Below are positions 1 through 10,092 of a DNA stretch of 64,000 nt, one piece after another. The DNA comes from Psychrobacillus psychrotolerans. Lineage in GTDB: Bacteria > Bacillota > Bacilli > Bacillales_A > Planococcaceae. The notes below the pieces were generated by a model. The model did not search any database. It saw nothing but the letters and a program-made list of their open reading frames with translations, and was not told the DNA's origin. The stretch spans positions 186,001 to 250,000 of the forward strand of contig NZ_FOXU01000002.1 of NCBI RefSeq assembly GCF_900115805.1, given 5' to 3'. The position numbers were made by a program, and so were the translations under genes. Position 1 is the first letter of the stretch. Every line of letters begins with the position of its first letter.

Positions 1-413
1 AGTCTCTCATACTCAGCAATACGTTCCGCAGTTGCCGTCATGCTCTCTACCATGTCTCTTCGTGTATTAGAAAAACGTACATTATGTTTAAAAAAGTCAC
101 AGTGAGCAAGTACATGTGCAATGATGAGCTTATTTTGTATGAGGCTATTTGTGTCCAATAAGAACGCATAGCAAGGATCCGAATTAATGACTAACTCATA
201 AATTTGGCTAAGCCCAAAATCATATTGCATTTTCATCTTATGAAATTGTTTACCAAAACTCCAATGGGCAAAACGTGTGGGCATGCCGTACGCGCCGAAA
301 GTATAAATAATATCTGCTGGGCAAATCTCATATCTCATTGGATACGTATCAAGGCCAAATGCAGTGGCAATTTCGGTAATTTCCGCAATAGCATGTTGTA
401 GTTTTTTCTCCAT
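1..413 (-). CDS. spoVR: SpoVR family protein, N-terminal part (runs off the window)
   Basis: About 137 N-terminal residues are visible, reading from an ATG at 413 to the window edge. They contain SpoVR hallmarks: [10 protein letters not shown], then [28 protein letters not shown] and [12 protein letters not shown]. SpoVR is needed for proper spore cortex formation in B. subtilis; its biochemical activity is unsettled. The ATG overlaps the stop of yhbH by one base (TAATG), so the two are translationally coupled, and the prkA-yhbH-spoVR order matches a linkage common in bacteria. The C-terminal part lies outside the window. Identification is confident. Confidence 0.93.
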   Translation of the reverse strand, partial: MEKKLQHAIAEITEIATAFGLDTYPMRYEICPADIIYTFGAYGMPTRFAHWSFGKQFHKMKMQYDFGLSQIYELVINSDPCYAFLLDTNSLIQNKLIIAHVLAHCDFFKHNVRFSNTRRDMVESMTATAERIAEYER

Positions 414-1570
414 TACTTGGCTCCCTTTTGAAAAATATGCTTCAGCGCTTCGTAAACATCTTGATTTTCCTTCAACACATAGTATCTAAACTTAGGACTT
501 TCAATCTTTTTATAGGTGTTCATTAACGTAGAATATCTGCTATGCGCATTTACTTCGCCATAGCCAAAGATACTAGAAACCTCCATCAGTTCATTCACTA
601 GTTCAATGCATCTCATATTATCACTTGTCATATTTTCTCCATCAGAAAAATGGACAGGGTAAATATTATATTTAGATGGACTATACTTCTCTTTTATAAG
701 CTCTAGTGCCTTCATATAAGCAGAAGAGCAAATTGTCCCTCCGCTTTCTCCTTTAGAAAAAAATGCTTCCTCTGTTACAACCTTTGCTTCTGTATGATGG
801 GCAATAAATTCAATTTCCACTGTTTCATATTGGGAGCGTAAAAACCTTGTCATCCAGAAAAAAAAGCTTCTAGCACAATACTTTTCAAAGTTGCCCATCG
901 ATCCACTTGTATCCATCATTGCTAATACAACTGCTTTCGACTCAGGTTTTACTACTTCATCCCAAGTTTTAAAACGCAAGTCATCTTGATGAATAGGCAT
1001 TATTTCTGCCTTCCCTTTCATTGCATTTCGCTTAATAGCAGATATAATCGTTCGCTTTTTGTCTATATTCCCCATTAGGCCTTTTTTTCGTATATCGTTA
1101 AATGTAATATGTTCTGTTGTTATTTCTGTCTGTTCCTTTTGTTCTAAATTAGGTAGCTCCATTTGGTTGAAAAGTTCCTGCTCTATTTCTGCAATGGATA
1201 TCTCTGCTTCATAATAGTCTTGACCTGCCTGGTCACCAGCTTGTTTCCCTTGACCTGCTTTTCCCTCTTCATCACCTGAACCTTTAGCAATAACGTCTCC
1301 TACTTGGCTTTCCCCATCACCTTGCCCCACATGCTTCGATGAATCATAGTTATAGCGGATTTTATATTCATCTAGTGAGCGAATCGGAATTTTGATGACT
1401 TCTCGTCCATTAGACATGATGATATTTTCTTCACTGATCAGATCAGGCAAATTGTTTTGAATTGCTTCCTTCACTTTCTCCATATGGCGTTGTTGGTCTT
1501 GGTGTCCTTTTCGATGTAAAGACCAGTTTTCCTGAGAGACGACAAATTGTTTAGTTTCTTTGTTCTCCAT
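413..1570 (-). CDS. yhbH: YhbH, sporulation protein with von Willebrand A-like domain (DUF444)
   Basis: The protein is about 385 residues, close to B. subtilis YhbH. The N-terminus has [14 protein letters not shown] and the stretch [20 protein letters not shown] seen in the family; the middle is a Gly/Gln/Asp-rich linker; the C-terminal half is a VWA-like domain with MIDAS motif DTSGSMG. The family is co-expressed with the PrkA kinase and SpoVR during sporulation or stress; its molecular role is not established. I chose the ATG at 1570 because AGGTGTTGAG lies just upstream; an in-frame GTG at 1582 would overlap that site. It is followed without a gap by spoVR. Confidence 0.93.
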   Translation of the reverse strand: MENKETKQFVVSQENWSLHRKGHQDQQRHMEKVKEAIQNNLPDLISEENIIMSNGREVIKIPIRSLDEYKIRYNYDSSKHVGQGDGESQVGDVIAKGSGDEEGKAGQGKQAGDQAGQDYYEAEISIAEIEQELFNQMELPNLEQKEQTEITTEHITFNDIRKKGLMGNIDKKRTIISAIKRNAMKGKAEIMPIHQDDLRFKTWDEVVKPESKAVVLAMMDTSGSMGNFEKYCARSFFFWMTRFLRSQYETVEIEFIAHHTEAKVVTEEAFFSKGESGGTICSSAYMKALELIKEKYSPSKYNIYPVHFSDGENMTSDNMRCIELVNELMEVSSIFGYGEVNAHSRYSTLMNTYKKIESPKFRYYVLKENQDVYEALKHIFQKGAK

Positions 1571-1595
1571 TTTTCTCAACACCTACCTATTTTTT

Positions 1596-1624
1596 ATCAT
1601 ATGCCCGTTTGTCATTCTTATTGC
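1596..1624 (-). promoter_or_regulatory. Candidate SigE-type promoter of yhbH
   Basis: On the minus strand a -35-like GCAATAA (1624-1618) is separated by 14 bases from a -10-like CATATGAT (1603-1596), resembling the mother-cell SigE consensus (ATA-type -35, 14-base spacer, CATACAAT-type -10). It lies 25 bases upstream of the yhbH start. Expected for a SigE-regulon gene, but both elements are degenerate. Confidence 0.4.
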
Positions 1625-1672
1625 AGATGAAAACGAAAAATGTAGCAGTTTAAGTTAGTTTTTGAGAGATAA

Positions 1673-1718
1673 GAAAAAAGGCATCCATATACCGAAAAGC
1701 CGGTGATGGAATTGCCTC
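1673..1718 (-). terminator. Intrinsic terminator on the minus strand
   Basis: Read on the minus strand, GGCAATTCCATCACCGG pairs imperfectly with CGGTATATGGATGCC and is followed by six T. It would end transcription coming from prkA through the repeat region, before the yhbH promoter. Confidence 0.65.
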
Positions 1719-1780
1719 TTTCAAAAGATAAGAAATTGGGTAGAAGACGTCCGATTCTTTAATAACAGCAACGTAGATAT

Positions 1781-1911
1781 GCCGTTGATTTCTGCTCCGA
1801 GCGGACGCTTTCCGTGGGCACGACTTCAGCCGCTTCCCTCGCTTACGCTCAGTCCAGGGTCTTCAGCTCGCGCTGTCCCACTGGAGTCGCCGCTCTGCGC
1901 TCCAATCAACT
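1781..1911. repeat. GC-rich dispersed palindromic repeat, copy A
   Basis: A GC-rich segment in AT-rich DNA, with blocks GGACGCTTTCCGTGGGC, CTTCAGCC, GGGTCTTCAGCTC and CTGGAGTCGCC. It is bounded by GTTGATT on one side and AATCAAC on the other. The same blocks recur in opposite orientation at 2146-2272. The GGACGCTTTCC/CTTCAGC pattern resembles non-coding repeats I recall from Bacillaceae genomes. No coding potential is visible; function unknown. Together with copy B and the palindrome between them it fills the 1571-2355 gap. Confidence 0.7.
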
Positions 1912-2122
1912 ACGTCCACTTTATATAATAGGATAGTTCGATATAAAACCACCTATATATATGTTTTCGCTTCAAATAAGTAAGGATAAAATGGACTCAG
2001 AAAAAAGAAAATCCAATTTCATCTTTCATTATAAAATAGTATTCCTAATTGGGCAGACAGTTTTTATCCCTATAATAATTTTGATTAATCTTGTTATCTC
2101 AGCGATATGCTTTGCTAAATCT

Positions 2123-2144
2123 TAAAGTGTAGTACTACACTTTA
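2123..2144. repeat. 22-base perfect palindrome
   Basis: The half-site TAAAGTGTAGT is followed directly by its exact reverse complement ACTACACTTTA. It abuts repeat copy B and sits between prkA and the minus-strand terminator at 1673-1718. It could be a protein-binding site or a hairpin; there is no long T-run to make it an obvious terminator. Confidence 0.6.
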
Positions 2145-2145
2145 T

Positions 2146-2272
2146 ATTGATTGTAGTGGAAGGTGGGGACTCCAGCGGGATAAGCTTGAGCTGAAGACCC
2201 CGCAGGAGCTTGCGACGAGGAGGCTGAAGCCAAGCCCGCGGAAAGCGTCCACCTGAAACGGAAATCAGTAGT
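2146..2272. repeat. GC-rich dispersed palindromic repeat, copy B (inverted)
   Basis: This is the reverse-oriented counterpart of 1781-1911. On the plus strand it shows GGGGACTCCAGCGGGA, GAGCTGAAGACCCCG, GAGGCTGAAGCC and CCCGCGGAAAGCGTCC, which are complements of the blocks in copy A with substitutions. Its ends carry TTGATTGTAGTG and AATCAGTAGTATCA, again roughly inverted. Transcription from prkA would read through it. Confidence 0.7.
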
Positions 2273-2355
2273 ATCACTAGAAAGAGAAAAATCCTATTCT
2301 TTTAAAAACTATTTTCTTATTAATTTTAGTTATATTATTCGTCCTTCACCTGCGC

Positions 2356-4251
2356 CTATCGATTAAGCAAACTACCAACATATTTCAATAGCTCATTAGC
2401 TGAATTGGAATTGTATCCATGTTCATCTATTAATCTTGCCACTACTTCATTTACTTTCTTTAGATGGGCTTCATCTGGTGTTTTTGATGAAGTAGTAATT
2501 TTTACAACATCCTTTAAATCCGCAAATAATTTCTTTTGAATAGCTTCACGTAGACGCTCGTGCGAATTATATTCAAAACGCTTCCCTTTTCTTGCGTATG
2601 CCGATAATCGGATAAGGATTTCTTCGCGGAATGCTTTTTTCGCATTTTCGGAAATGCCGATTTGTTCCTCAATGGAGCGCATCAGCTTCTCATCCGGGTT
2701 CATCTCTTCCCCTGTCAATGGATCTCTCATTTTGTTTTTATTGCAAAATGCTTCTACGTTATCTAAATAATTATTCATCAGTGTAATGGCAGACTCTTCA
2801 TACGAGTACACAAATGCTTTCTGTACTTCTTTCTTAGCAATTTCATCGTATTCTTTTCGAGCAATTGCTATATAATTCATATATTTTTCTTTGTCTTCAT
2901 CAGAGATCGATGCATGTTGATCAAGCCCCTCTTTTAAAGAACGCAACACATCTAGCGCATTAATCGATGGAATTTCTTTTCGTATTATGGCAGATGAAAT
3001 ACGGTTGATCACGTACCGTGGATCAATACCGTTCATCCCTTCATTTTGCGATTCTTTCTTCAATTCTTCCACATCAATGTCGTTAAATCCTTCCACATTT
3101 TCTCCATCATATAGACGCATTTTTTTGACTATATCTATTCCTGTTTTTTTCGGAATCTCCAGTCTCGTCAGTATAGAAAAAATTGCTGCTGCTCTTAATG
3201 CATGTGGCGCAATATGAACATGTGTCATATCGCTTTCTCTAATCATCTTTTCATATATGCGCTCTTCCTGGCTGACCTTTAGGTTATAAGGAATCGGCAT
3301 GACAATAATTCTTGAATGCAATGCTTCATTCTTTTTATTGGCTATAAATGAACGGTACTCCGTTTCATTCGTATGGGCTACGATCAATTCATCTGCACTG
3401 ATTAACGCAAAACGTCCTGCCTTAAAATTTCCTTCTTGTGTTAATGATAATAAGTGCCATAGAAATTTTTCGTCCAATTTGAGCATTTCTTGAAATTCCA
3501 TCATTCCACGGTTCGCCTTATTCAACTCTCCGTCAAAGCGGTATGCACGAGGATCTGATTCTGAGCCATATTCTGCTATTGTTGAAAAATCAATCGATCC
3601 CGTTAAATCCGCTATATCTTGAGATTTAGGATCGGAAGGAGTGAACGTACCAATTCCTACTCGTTTATCCTCAGAGAAGAAAATGCGCTCCACCAGGACA
3701 TCTTCTACACGCCCGCCGTACTCACTTTCGAGCCTCATGGAGTTTAATGGTGACAAACTACCTTCAATACGTATTCCATATTCATCAAAAAAGTCTTTTC
3801 GTAAATGCTGCGGGATTAAATGCAATGGATCCTCATGCATTGGACAGCCTTTTATAGCGTAAACCGCACCTTCATCAGTACGAGAGTATTGTTCAAATCC
3901 TCTTTTTAGAAGCGTTACAATAGTAGATTTCCCACCACTTACTGGACCCATTAATAATAAAATTCGTTTTCTAACATCTAGTCTTTTGGCAGCGGGATGA
4001 AAGTATTCTTCTACTAATCGCTCTAGTGAATCTTCTACTCCAAATATTTCATTTCCAAAAAAATTGAATTCTTTTTTGTTATCTAGTTCCGTTACACCTG
4101 CATTTTTAATCATGCTATAAACTCGTGCATGCGCCGTTTGGGCAACCTCTGGACGTTCCTTCACAATCGCTAAAAATTCTTTAAACGTACCTTCCCACTT
4201 GAGCTGGTTCTCTTCTTCTCGATAATTTCTTACCTTGTTTAAAATGTCCAT
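2356..4251 (-). CDS. prkA: PrkA, AAA-type serine protein kinase of sporulation
   Basis: The protein is 631 residues, the length of B. subtilis PrkA. It begins MDILNKVRNYREEE, has the Walker A-like loop GPVSGGKST near residue 100 inside a PrkA-type AAA domain, and ends with the family's helical kinase-like C-terminal domain. PrkA is a SigE-controlled protein acting in sporulation; Lon-like protease activity has also been reported for it. The ATG at 4251 is preceded by GGAGGG at good spacing; the longer frame from 4263 would include that ribosome site. yhbH and spoVR follow on the same strand after a repeat-containing gap of 0.8 kb. Confidence 0.95.
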   Translation of the reverse strand: MDILNKVRNYREEENQLKWEGTFKEFLAIVKERPEVAQTAHARVYSMIKNAGVTELDNKKEFNFFGNEIFGVEDSLERLVEEYFHPAAKRLDVRKRILLLMGPVSGGKSTIVTLLKRGFEQYSRTDEGAVYAIKGCPMHEDPLHLIPQHLRKDFFDEYGIRIEGSLSPLNSMRLESEYGGRVEDVLVERIFFSEDKRVGIGTFTPSDPKSQDIADLTGSIDFSTIAEYGSESDPRAYRFDGELNKANRGMMEFQEMLKLDEKFLWHLLSLTQEGNFKAGRFALISADELIVAHTNETEYRSFIANKKNEALHSRIIVMPIPYNLKVSQEERIYEKMIRESDMTHVHIAPHALRAAAIFSILTRLEIPKKTGIDIVKKMRLYDGENVEGFNDIDVEELKKESQNEGMNGIDPRYVINRISSAIIRKEIPSINALDVLRSLKEGLDQHASISDEDKEKYMNYIAIARKEYDEIAKKEVQKAFVYSYEESAITLMNNYLDNVEAFCNKNKMRDPLTGEEMNPDEKLMRSIEEQIGISENAKKAFREEILIRLSAYARKGKRFEYNSHERLREAIQKKLFADLKDVVKITTSSKTPDEAHLKKVNEVVARLIDEHGYNSNSANELLKYVGSLLNR

Positions 4252-4282
4252 GTTTCCCTCCATTCATGGGAGTTATTTATAC

Positions 4283-4310
4283 ATAGTATGAAGTTTTAGA
4301 AATTATGATA
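4283..4310 (-). promoter_or_regulatory. Candidate SigE-type promoter of prkA
   Basis: On the minus strand, CATACTAT (4290-4283) matches the SigE -10 at most positions, with a TATCAT -35-like element 14 bases upstream (4310-4305). The element lies about 32 bases before the prkA start codon. It fits the SigE control known for prkA; no experimental support is visible here. Confidence 0.45.
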
Positions 4311-4330
4311 CCTTTTTCTTTACACGAATA

Positions 4331-4360
4331 AAGCATCTCTTTGAAAATCAAGAGATGCTT
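4331..4360 (-). terminator. Inverted repeat, probable terminator of the DUF4349 gene
   Basis: AAGCATCTCTT pairs with AAGAGATGCTT around an 8-base loop. The T-run is short on both strands (TTTATT on the minus strand), so termination strength is uncertain. Confidence 0.5.
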
Positions 4361-4409
4361 TGTTCATTGTTTTACGATATGCTCACCGTTAGAATAGCGA
4401 TTAAAATTA

Positions 4410-5294
4410 TTATTCTTTTATTTTCCTTTTCTTAATAATCCAAAAAACTGCAACTGCAATAATTGTTACAAGTATTAACACTGGTAAGTTACCTACTATA
4501 AATACGATTATTCCTGAGCCTATTGATAACAGTGCATTGGTACTTGTTATAAATTGTTTTTTCGTTTTTTCCCATGTGTTCAGATCTTTGTTTTCTATTT
4601 CTGGAATGATGACTCGATTTTCAAACATAGTTAGTTCGATAGTGGAAAAAGATGTTTGGTTCTCCAAATATTTTATTTTCCCTACTAATACCTCTATTTC
4701 TTCTTGGACCTTTGCAAGGTCGCTAGAAATTTTTAGTAAATCCTCTGTTTTTTCTGCATCTTTCATAAATGCTAGTAAACGTTCTTCCACTGCACGTTTC
4801 GATTTCACGCGAGAACTTAGATCTACATATTGCTCAGTTACATCCTGACCAGTGACGTTTTTTTCTAAAACTTTAGATGCCTCTACTTCCGCTTCAGACA
4901 AAAACGTTTCAAAATGCTTCTCTGGAATTCGCACTATCATTTTCCCTGAACTTGTTTCATCCGATTCCAAATACACGTTGGACTCTACAATATAGCCTCC
5001 ATAATCCTTCACCCTTTGCTCCATATTATGCTGAGCCTTCTTTAAATCCTTTACATTCGTGCTAATTCTAGCCTGATGGATAATCATTCGAGTGCTAGGT
5101 GCCGCAGTTTCTTCAGCTACACTTTCCTGTTCCCTCTCCGCATCAACACTTTGCTCTTCTTTAGTTTCAAATTCTGCCGAATCCGATGCTCTATCTTCTG
5201 TACTCATTTTAGCTAACTCTTCATCGCTACTACTACAGGCTGTTAATATAACGAAAAGACTTATGGTAACCAACAATAACCAAGCTTTTTTCAA
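4410..5294 (-). CDS. DUF4349 domain lipoprotein
   Basis: A 294-residue lipoprotein. The N-terminal signal peptide ends in lipobox LTAC with Cys20 as the lipidation site. An acidic Glu-rich linker (about 25-70) is followed by a DUF4349-type domain with RISTNVKDLKKA, a predicted coiled coil (about 150-210), and a C-terminal hydrophobic segment (about 255-285) followed by KKRK. The protein is therefore probably tethered both by lipid and by a transmembrane helix, with a short basic cytoplasmic tail. Function of the family is unknown. The start is TTG at 5294 behind AAGGGGG. It stands alone, convergent with nothing and divergent from hutU. Confidence 0.8.
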   Translation of the reverse strand: MKKAWLLLVTISLFVILTACSSSDEELAKMSTEDRASDSAEFETKEEQSVDAEREQESVAEETAAPSTRMIIHQARISTNVKDLKKAQHNMEQRVKDYGGYIVESNVYLESDETSSGKMIVRIPEKHFETFLSEAEVEASKVLEKNVTGQDVTEQYVDLSSRVKSKRAVEERLLAFMKDAEKTEDLLKISSDLAKVQEEIEVLVGKIKYLENQTSFSTIELTMFENRVIIPEIENKDLNTWEKTKKQFITSTNALLSIGSGIIVFIVGNLPVLILVTIIAVAVFWIIKKRKIKE

Positions 5295-5490
5295 TATAAT
5301 TACCCCCTTATATATATCTGAATAATCAGACGAATTATGTGTAAAAGAGTTTCATACCAACTTCTCAATACACTAGCACACTAGTAAAGTACCCAGTTAG
5401 CAGAGGAGAAATTTTCGATTTTTTCACAAAACCCCTTAAATAGTTTAAATATTTAGATAGAATAGGAGTAAGAATTGAGGAGGTATTTAA

Positions 5491-7158
5491 ATGGGTACAG
5501 CAAACGATAAGGTAATTCGTTATAGAGGAACCAAGTTGAATACGAAAGGTTGGCTGCAAGAAGCAGCTCTTCGCATGCTTATGAACAATTTAGATGCAGA
5601 GGTAGCAGAGCATCCTGATGACTTAGTTGTTTATGGTGGGATCGGAAAGGCAGCTCGGAATTGGGAAGCTTTTGACGCAATAGTTCACTCGTTAAAGGAA
5701 TTAGAAAATGATGAAACTTTGCTTGTCCAGTCTGGGAAACCAGTAGCGGTTTTTAAATCTCACATGGATGCACCACGTGTATTAATAGCCAACTCCAACT
5801 TAGTGCCAGCATACGCTACATGGGAGCATTTCCATGAGCTCGATAAAAAAGGGTTAATGATGTATGGACAGATGACTGCCGGCAGTTGGATTTATATTGG
5901 TTCTCAAGGAATCGTACAAGGGACTTACGAAACGTTTGCTGAACTTGCTAAACAACATTTTAATGGAACGTTAAAAAATACGATTACACTTACTGCTGGG
6001 TTAGGCGGTATGGGTGCTGCACAGCCATTAGCAGTTACGATGAATGGTGGCGTATGCATTGCAATAGAAGTAGATGAAACAAGAATAGATAGACGCATTG
6101 AAACTCATTACACAGATTTGAAAGCGCATACATTAGACGAGGCTATTCAGTTAGCGGAAGAAGCAAAAATGGCTGGGAAACCTCTTTCTATAGGGTTGGT
6201 TGGAAATGCAGCCGATATTTTACCTGAACTGATAGCTCGTGGTTTTACACCAGATATTTTGACTGATCAAACTTCAGCTCATGATCCTTTAAATGGCTAC
6301 ATCCCTTCTCAAACTTCTCTAGAGGAAGCAAGGGATTTACGCCAGAATAATCCTAACGAATATATAAGCCTCTCCAAAACTTCTATGACTACGCATGTAC
6401 GTGCAATGGTCGAGTTAATGGATAAAGGTGCAGTTACATTCGATTATGGAAATAACATACGACAAGTTGCGAAGGATGAAGGCTTTGATCGGGCTTTTTG
6501 CTTCCCAGGATTTGTTCCTGCATACATCCGACCACAGTTTTGTGAAGGCAAAGGCCCATTTAGATGGGTCGCATTATCTGGGGATCCTGAAGACATATAT
6601 AAAACAGACGAAGTAATCTTACGTGAGTTTAGCTATAATACTCACTTATGCAATTGGATTAAAATGGCGCGTGAAAAAATTCAATTCCAAGGCTTACCTT
6701 CTCGTATATGTTGGTTAGGCTACGGCGAACGCGCTCGCTTCGGTAAAATCATCAATGATATGGTCGCTTCTGGTGAATTAAGTGCACCAATTGTAATAGG
6801 AAGAGATCATCTAGATTCAGGATCTGTTGCCTCCCCAAATCGTGAAACTGAAGCGATGAAAGATGGATCAGATGCAGTTGCCGACTGGCCAATACTAAAT
6901 GCGATGATCAATGCAGTCGGTGGAGCAACATGGGTTTCCGTGCATCATGGAGGTGGTGTTGGAATGGGGTATTCCATTCATGCTGGTATGGTCATAGTTG
7001 CCGACGGAACAAAGGAAGCGGAAGCAAGATTAGAACGTGTACTCACTTCAGATCCAGGTATGGGTATAGTTCGTCATTTTGACGCTGGCTATGAGCTTGC
7101 AGAAAAAACAGCTCGTGCTAAAGACATCCATATTCCAATGATGAAAAAGGAGGACTAA
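5491..7158 (+). CDS. hutU: Urocanate hydratase (urocanase)
   Basis: HutU converts urocanate to imidazolone propionate, the second step of histidine degradation, using tightly bound NAD+. The 555-residue length is standard. Visible family sequence includes the glycine-rich [12 protein letters not shown], the segment [14 protein letters not shown] that holds the catalytic cysteine, and the C-terminal [16 protein letters not shown]. The ATG follows GAGGAGG with 8-base spacing. hutI begins 5 bases after its stop. The gene order U-I-H differs from B. subtilis hutPHUIGM; no hutP, hutG or permease is present here, so regulation and the later steps must be encoded elsewhere or replaced. Confidence 0.97.
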   Translation: MGTANDKVIRYRGTKLNTKGWLQEAALRMLMNNLDAEVAEHPDDLVVYGGIGKAARNWEAFDAIVHSLKELENDETLLVQSGKPVAVFKSHMDAPRVLIANSNLVPAYATWEHFHELDKKGLMMYGQMTAGSWIYIGSQGIVQGTYETFAELAKQHFNGTLKNTITLTAGLGGMGAAQPLAVTMNGGVCIAIEVDETRIDRRIETHYTDLKAHTLDEAIQLAEEAKMAGKPLSIGLVGNAADILPELIARGFTPDILTDQTSAHDPLNGYIPSQTSLEEARDLRQNNPNEYISLSKTSMTTHVRAMVELMDKGAVTFDYGNNIRQVAKDEGFDRAFCFPGFVPAYIRPQFCEGKGPFRWVALSGDPEDIYKTDEVILREFSYNTHLCNWIKMAREKIQFQGLPSRICWLGYGERARFGKIINDMVASGELSAPIVIGRDHLDSGSVASPNRETEAMKDGSDAVADWPILNAMINAVGGATWVSVHHGGGVGMGYSIHAGMVIVADGTKEAEARLERVLTSDPGMGIVRHFDAGYELAEKTARAKDIHIPMMKKED

Positions 7159-7163
7159 AACAA

Positions 7164-8423
7164 ATGAGTAAAGCAGTTTGGATAAAACACGCCTCTCAGT
7201 TAGTTACTCTGGCTAGTGAACATAGAGGTCCAAGAACCAAAGAGGCTATGAGTGAGCTCTCCATCATTGAGGATGGAAGTATATGGTTGGAAAATGAAAT
7301 AATTCAAGCTATTGGCACAACAGATGAGCTTCAAATAAAATACGCAGATCGAATAGATTCAGCAGAAATTATTGATGCATCCGGAAAGCTTGTCACACCT
7401 GGGCTCGTTGATCCGCATACACATGTCGTTTATGGAGGAAGTCGTGAGCGGGAGTTTGAGTTGCGTTTAGAAGGCGCAACGTATATGGACATTATGAATG
7501 CTGGTGGAGGTATTCATGCGACTAGCCGCATGACTAGAGAAGCAACGGAAGAAAAGATTTTTGTACAAACAGAGAAAAGATTAGACTCCTTTTTAGCTCA
7601 TGGCGTTACTTCTATAGAAGGAAAAAGTGGTTATGGATTGAATCTAGAGACAGAGATAAAACAACTTCGTGTTATGCGTAGATTACAACAAGAACACCCA
7701 ATAGATATTGTTCCCACTTTTATGGGAGCGCATGCTGTCCCTTCTGACTTTAAAGGAAAGGAAGACCAATATGTCGACTTAGTTGTCAATGAAATGCTCC
7801 CTAGAGTAGCCCATGACAAACTCGCTAAATTTAATGATGTCTTCTGTGAAGTAGGTGTCTTTACCCCGGAGCAATCAAAACGAATTTTAGAGGCGGGGAA
7901 AACTCTCGGGTTAACCCCTAAGATTCATGCAGATGAGATTGAATCATATGGTGGAGCCGAACTTGCAGCTGAGGTGGGTGCTATTTCAGCAGAGCACTTA
8001 TTGAAAGTATCGGATATGGGAATTGCTGCAATGGCTAAAAAAGGAGTTATCGCCTGTCTATTGCCTGCAACAGCATTATATTTACGAGAGACTGCTGCAA
8101 GGGGCCGAGAAATGATTGATGCTGGCGTACCTGTAGCGATTTCAACAGACTGCAATCCTGGATCATCTCCTACCACGTCCATGCCCCTTGTAATGAACTT
8201 AGCTTGCATTTCGATGCGGCTTACTCCTGCAGAGAGCTTGTGTGCAGCCACCTATAATGCGGCCTGCGCTATAGAAATAGAAGATAAAGTTGGCTCGTTA
8301 GAAGTAGGAAAACAAGCCGACATTGTGCTCTGGAACGTGTCAAATTATCAGCAATTACAGTATTTATTTGGGGTAAATCATGTAAATAGTGTTTGGAAAA
8401 AAGGAGTGAAAGTGGTCGGTTAA
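7164..8423 (+). CDS. hutI: Imidazolonepropionase
   Basis: HutI hydrolyses imidazolone propionate to N-formimino-glutamate, the third step of histidine catabolism. The 419-residue protein belongs to the amidohydrolase superfamily: DPHTHVVYGG supplies the first metal-binding histidines (near residue 80), IHADEI a further one in the middle, and STDCNPG the conserved aspartate. The C-terminal GSLEVGKQADIVLW is the usual beta-sandwich closing segment. It lies between hutU and hutH, with a 39-base gap to hutH, and is clearly part of the same operon. Confidence 0.96.
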   Translation: MSKAVWIKHASQLVTLASEHRGPRTKEAMSELSIIEDGSIWLENEIIQAIGTTDELQIKYADRIDSAEIIDASGKLVTPGLVDPHTHVVYGGSREREFELRLEGATYMDIMNAGGGIHATSRMTREATEEKIFVQTEKRLDSFLAHGVTSIEGKSGYGLNLETEIKQLRVMRRLQQEHPIDIVPTFMGAHAVPSDFKGKEDQYVDLVVNEMLPRVAHDKLAKFNDVFCEVGVFTPEQSKRILEAGKTLGLTPKIHADEIESYGGAELAAEVGAISAEHLLKVSDMGIAAMAKKGVIACLLPATALYLRETAARGREMIDAGVPVAISTDCNPGSSPTTSMPLVMNLACISMRLTPAESLCAATYNAACAIEIEDKVGSLEVGKQADIVLWNVSNYQQLQYLFGVNHVNSVWKKGVKVVG

Positions 8424-8462
8424 GGATGACACAAATTCAACTTGGAAAGAACGTGATGAGTC

Positions 8463-9971
8463 TTGATAAACTTAAAAGGAAATGGTCTTACTCTAGAACA
8501 TATGAGAGCAATTTTATATCAAAATGAACAAATTATAATAGATAATAGTGCAAAAGAAAATGTTGTGAAAAGCCGAAAAGTTGTTGAACGGATTGTAGAA
8601 ACTGGCCAAACTGTATATGGCATAAACACCGGTTTTGGTAAATTTAGTGATGTAAGTATAAACGATTCTGATGTTCATGCCCTGCAACTTCATCTTATTC
8701 GTTCTCATGCGTGTGGAATGGGAGAACCATTTGAAGAAATAGTTTCACGCGCAATGGTAGTACTTCGCTTAAATGCATTACTAAAAGGCTTTTCAGGTAT
8801 TCGTTTAGAAGTATTAGAACGACTAGCATACATGGTTAACTATCAAATACATCCTGTAATTCCTCAACAAGGTTCACTTGGGGCATCTGGTGATTTAGCT
8901 CCCCTTTCGCACCTAGCACTTGTTTTAATAGGAGAAGGCTTTGTCTGGGATGGTAACAATCATATCCCCTCTCATCTAGTTTGGGAAAAGCATGGTTTAT
9001 CACCCATTGTACTAGAAGCTAAAGAAGGTCTTGCGTTGATCAATGGAACGCAAGCAATGACTGCCCAGGGCGTTATCAATTGGTTAGAATCGGAAACACT
9101 TGCCTATCAGAGCGAATGGATTGCTGCTATGACAATGGAAGCTTTATACGGCATTACAGATGCTTTTCACCCAGATATCCATGAAGCGCGAGGTTATCCA
9201 GAACAGGTGGAAGTTGCTAAAAGAATGCTCCAGTGGCTCAAAGGCAGCCAACTTGTAACTAAACAAGGAGAAAAACGTGTGCAAGATGCTTACTCCATAA
9301 GATGTATACCTCAAATTCATGGAGCTAGCTGGCAGGTCCTTGCTTATGTAAAAGAAAAACTTGAAATAGAAATGAACGCAGCTACTGATAACCCGTTAAT
9401 CCTAGAGGATGGAGAAGTAATTATTTCCGGAGGGAACTTCCACGGCCAACCTATTGCATTTGCCATGGATTTCTTAAAAGTAGCAATGGCTGAACTTGCA
9501 AATGTATCTGAACGTAGAATCGAACGCTTAGTAAATCCCTATTTAAACGAAGGACTACCACCTTTTTTAAGTCCAGAACCTGGATTACAATCTGGGGCCA
9601 TGATTTTGCAATATGCAGCAGCAAGTCTCGTTTCTGAAAACAAAACCCTGGCTCATCCTGCCTCCGTCGATTCTATTCCCTCTTCCGCAAATCAGGAAGA
9701 TCATGTAAGTATGGGAACTATTGGGGCAAGACACGCTCATCAAATTATCCAGAATTGCCGTAGGGTCATAGCAATTGAGGCAATTTGTGCGGCACAAGGA
9801 GTGGAATATAGAGGAAATATCCTCATGTCCCCTGCTTTACAAAACAAATGGCAATCAATACGTAGTATTGTTCCCTCCATTACAGAAGATCGTATTTTTA
9901 GTGTGGATATAGAAACAATGCATATGTATTTAAAAAAGGAAACTTCTCGTGCGTTTACTACCTCTTCTTAA
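8463..9971 (+). CDS. hutH: Histidine ammonia-lyase
   Basis: HutH removes ammonia from histidine to give urocanate, the first step of the pathway. The 502-residue protein has the Ala141-Ser142-Gly143 triad in [15 protein letters not shown], which cyclises to the MIO electrophile, plus [11 protein letters not shown] near residue 51. The start is TTG at 8463: an in-frame TGA lies two codons upstream, so no earlier start is possible, and the ribosome site (GTGATGAG) is weak. Being last, with a weak site, HutH may be made at lower level than HutU. The stop codon lies within the terminator hairpin. Confidence 0.96.
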   Translation: MINLKGNGLTLEHMRAILYQNEQIIIDNSAKENVVKSRKVVERIVETGQTVYGINTGFGKFSDVSINDSDVHALQLHLIRSHACGMGEPFEEIVSRAMVVLRLNALLKGFSGIRLEVLERLAYMVNYQIHPVIPQQGSLGASGDLAPLSHLALVLIGEGFVWDGNNHIPSHLVWEKHGLSPIVLEAKEGLALINGTQAMTAQGVINWLESETLAYQSEWIAAMTMEALYGITDAFHPDIHEARGYPEQVEVAKRMLQWLKGSQLVTKQGEKRVQDAYSIRCIPQIHGASWQVLAYVKEKLEIEMNAATDNPLILEDGEVIISGGNFHGQPIAFAMDFLKVAMAELANVSERRIERLVNPYLNEGLPPFLSPEPGLQSGAMILQYAAASLVSENKTLAHPASVDSIPSSANQEDHVSMGTIGARHAHQIIQNCRRVIAIEAICAAQGVEYRGNILMSPALQNKWQSIRSIVPSITEDRIFSVDIETMHMYLKKETSRAFTTSS

Positions 9972-9992
9972 CACGAAGAGGTAGTTTTTTTT
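9958..9992 (+). terminator. Terminator of the hut operon
   Basis: CTACCTCTTC pairs perfectly with GAAGAGGTAG across a 7-base loop and is followed by eight T. The hairpin starts inside the last codons of hutH, so the stop codon is in the structure. Confidence 0.93.
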
Positions 9993-10092
9993 ATAAAATG
10001 TAAAAACACCTCTTATAAAATGTTTATAACAGAATACTTTTGGGGTAAGTACTTATTAATAAACAAATAATCAGAAAATGGAGGAGTTTAAC

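Noticed and set aside
8425-8462. ATG at 8425 as hutH start
   Set aside because: It is out of frame with hutH, and the hutH frame has a TGA just before the TTG at 8463.
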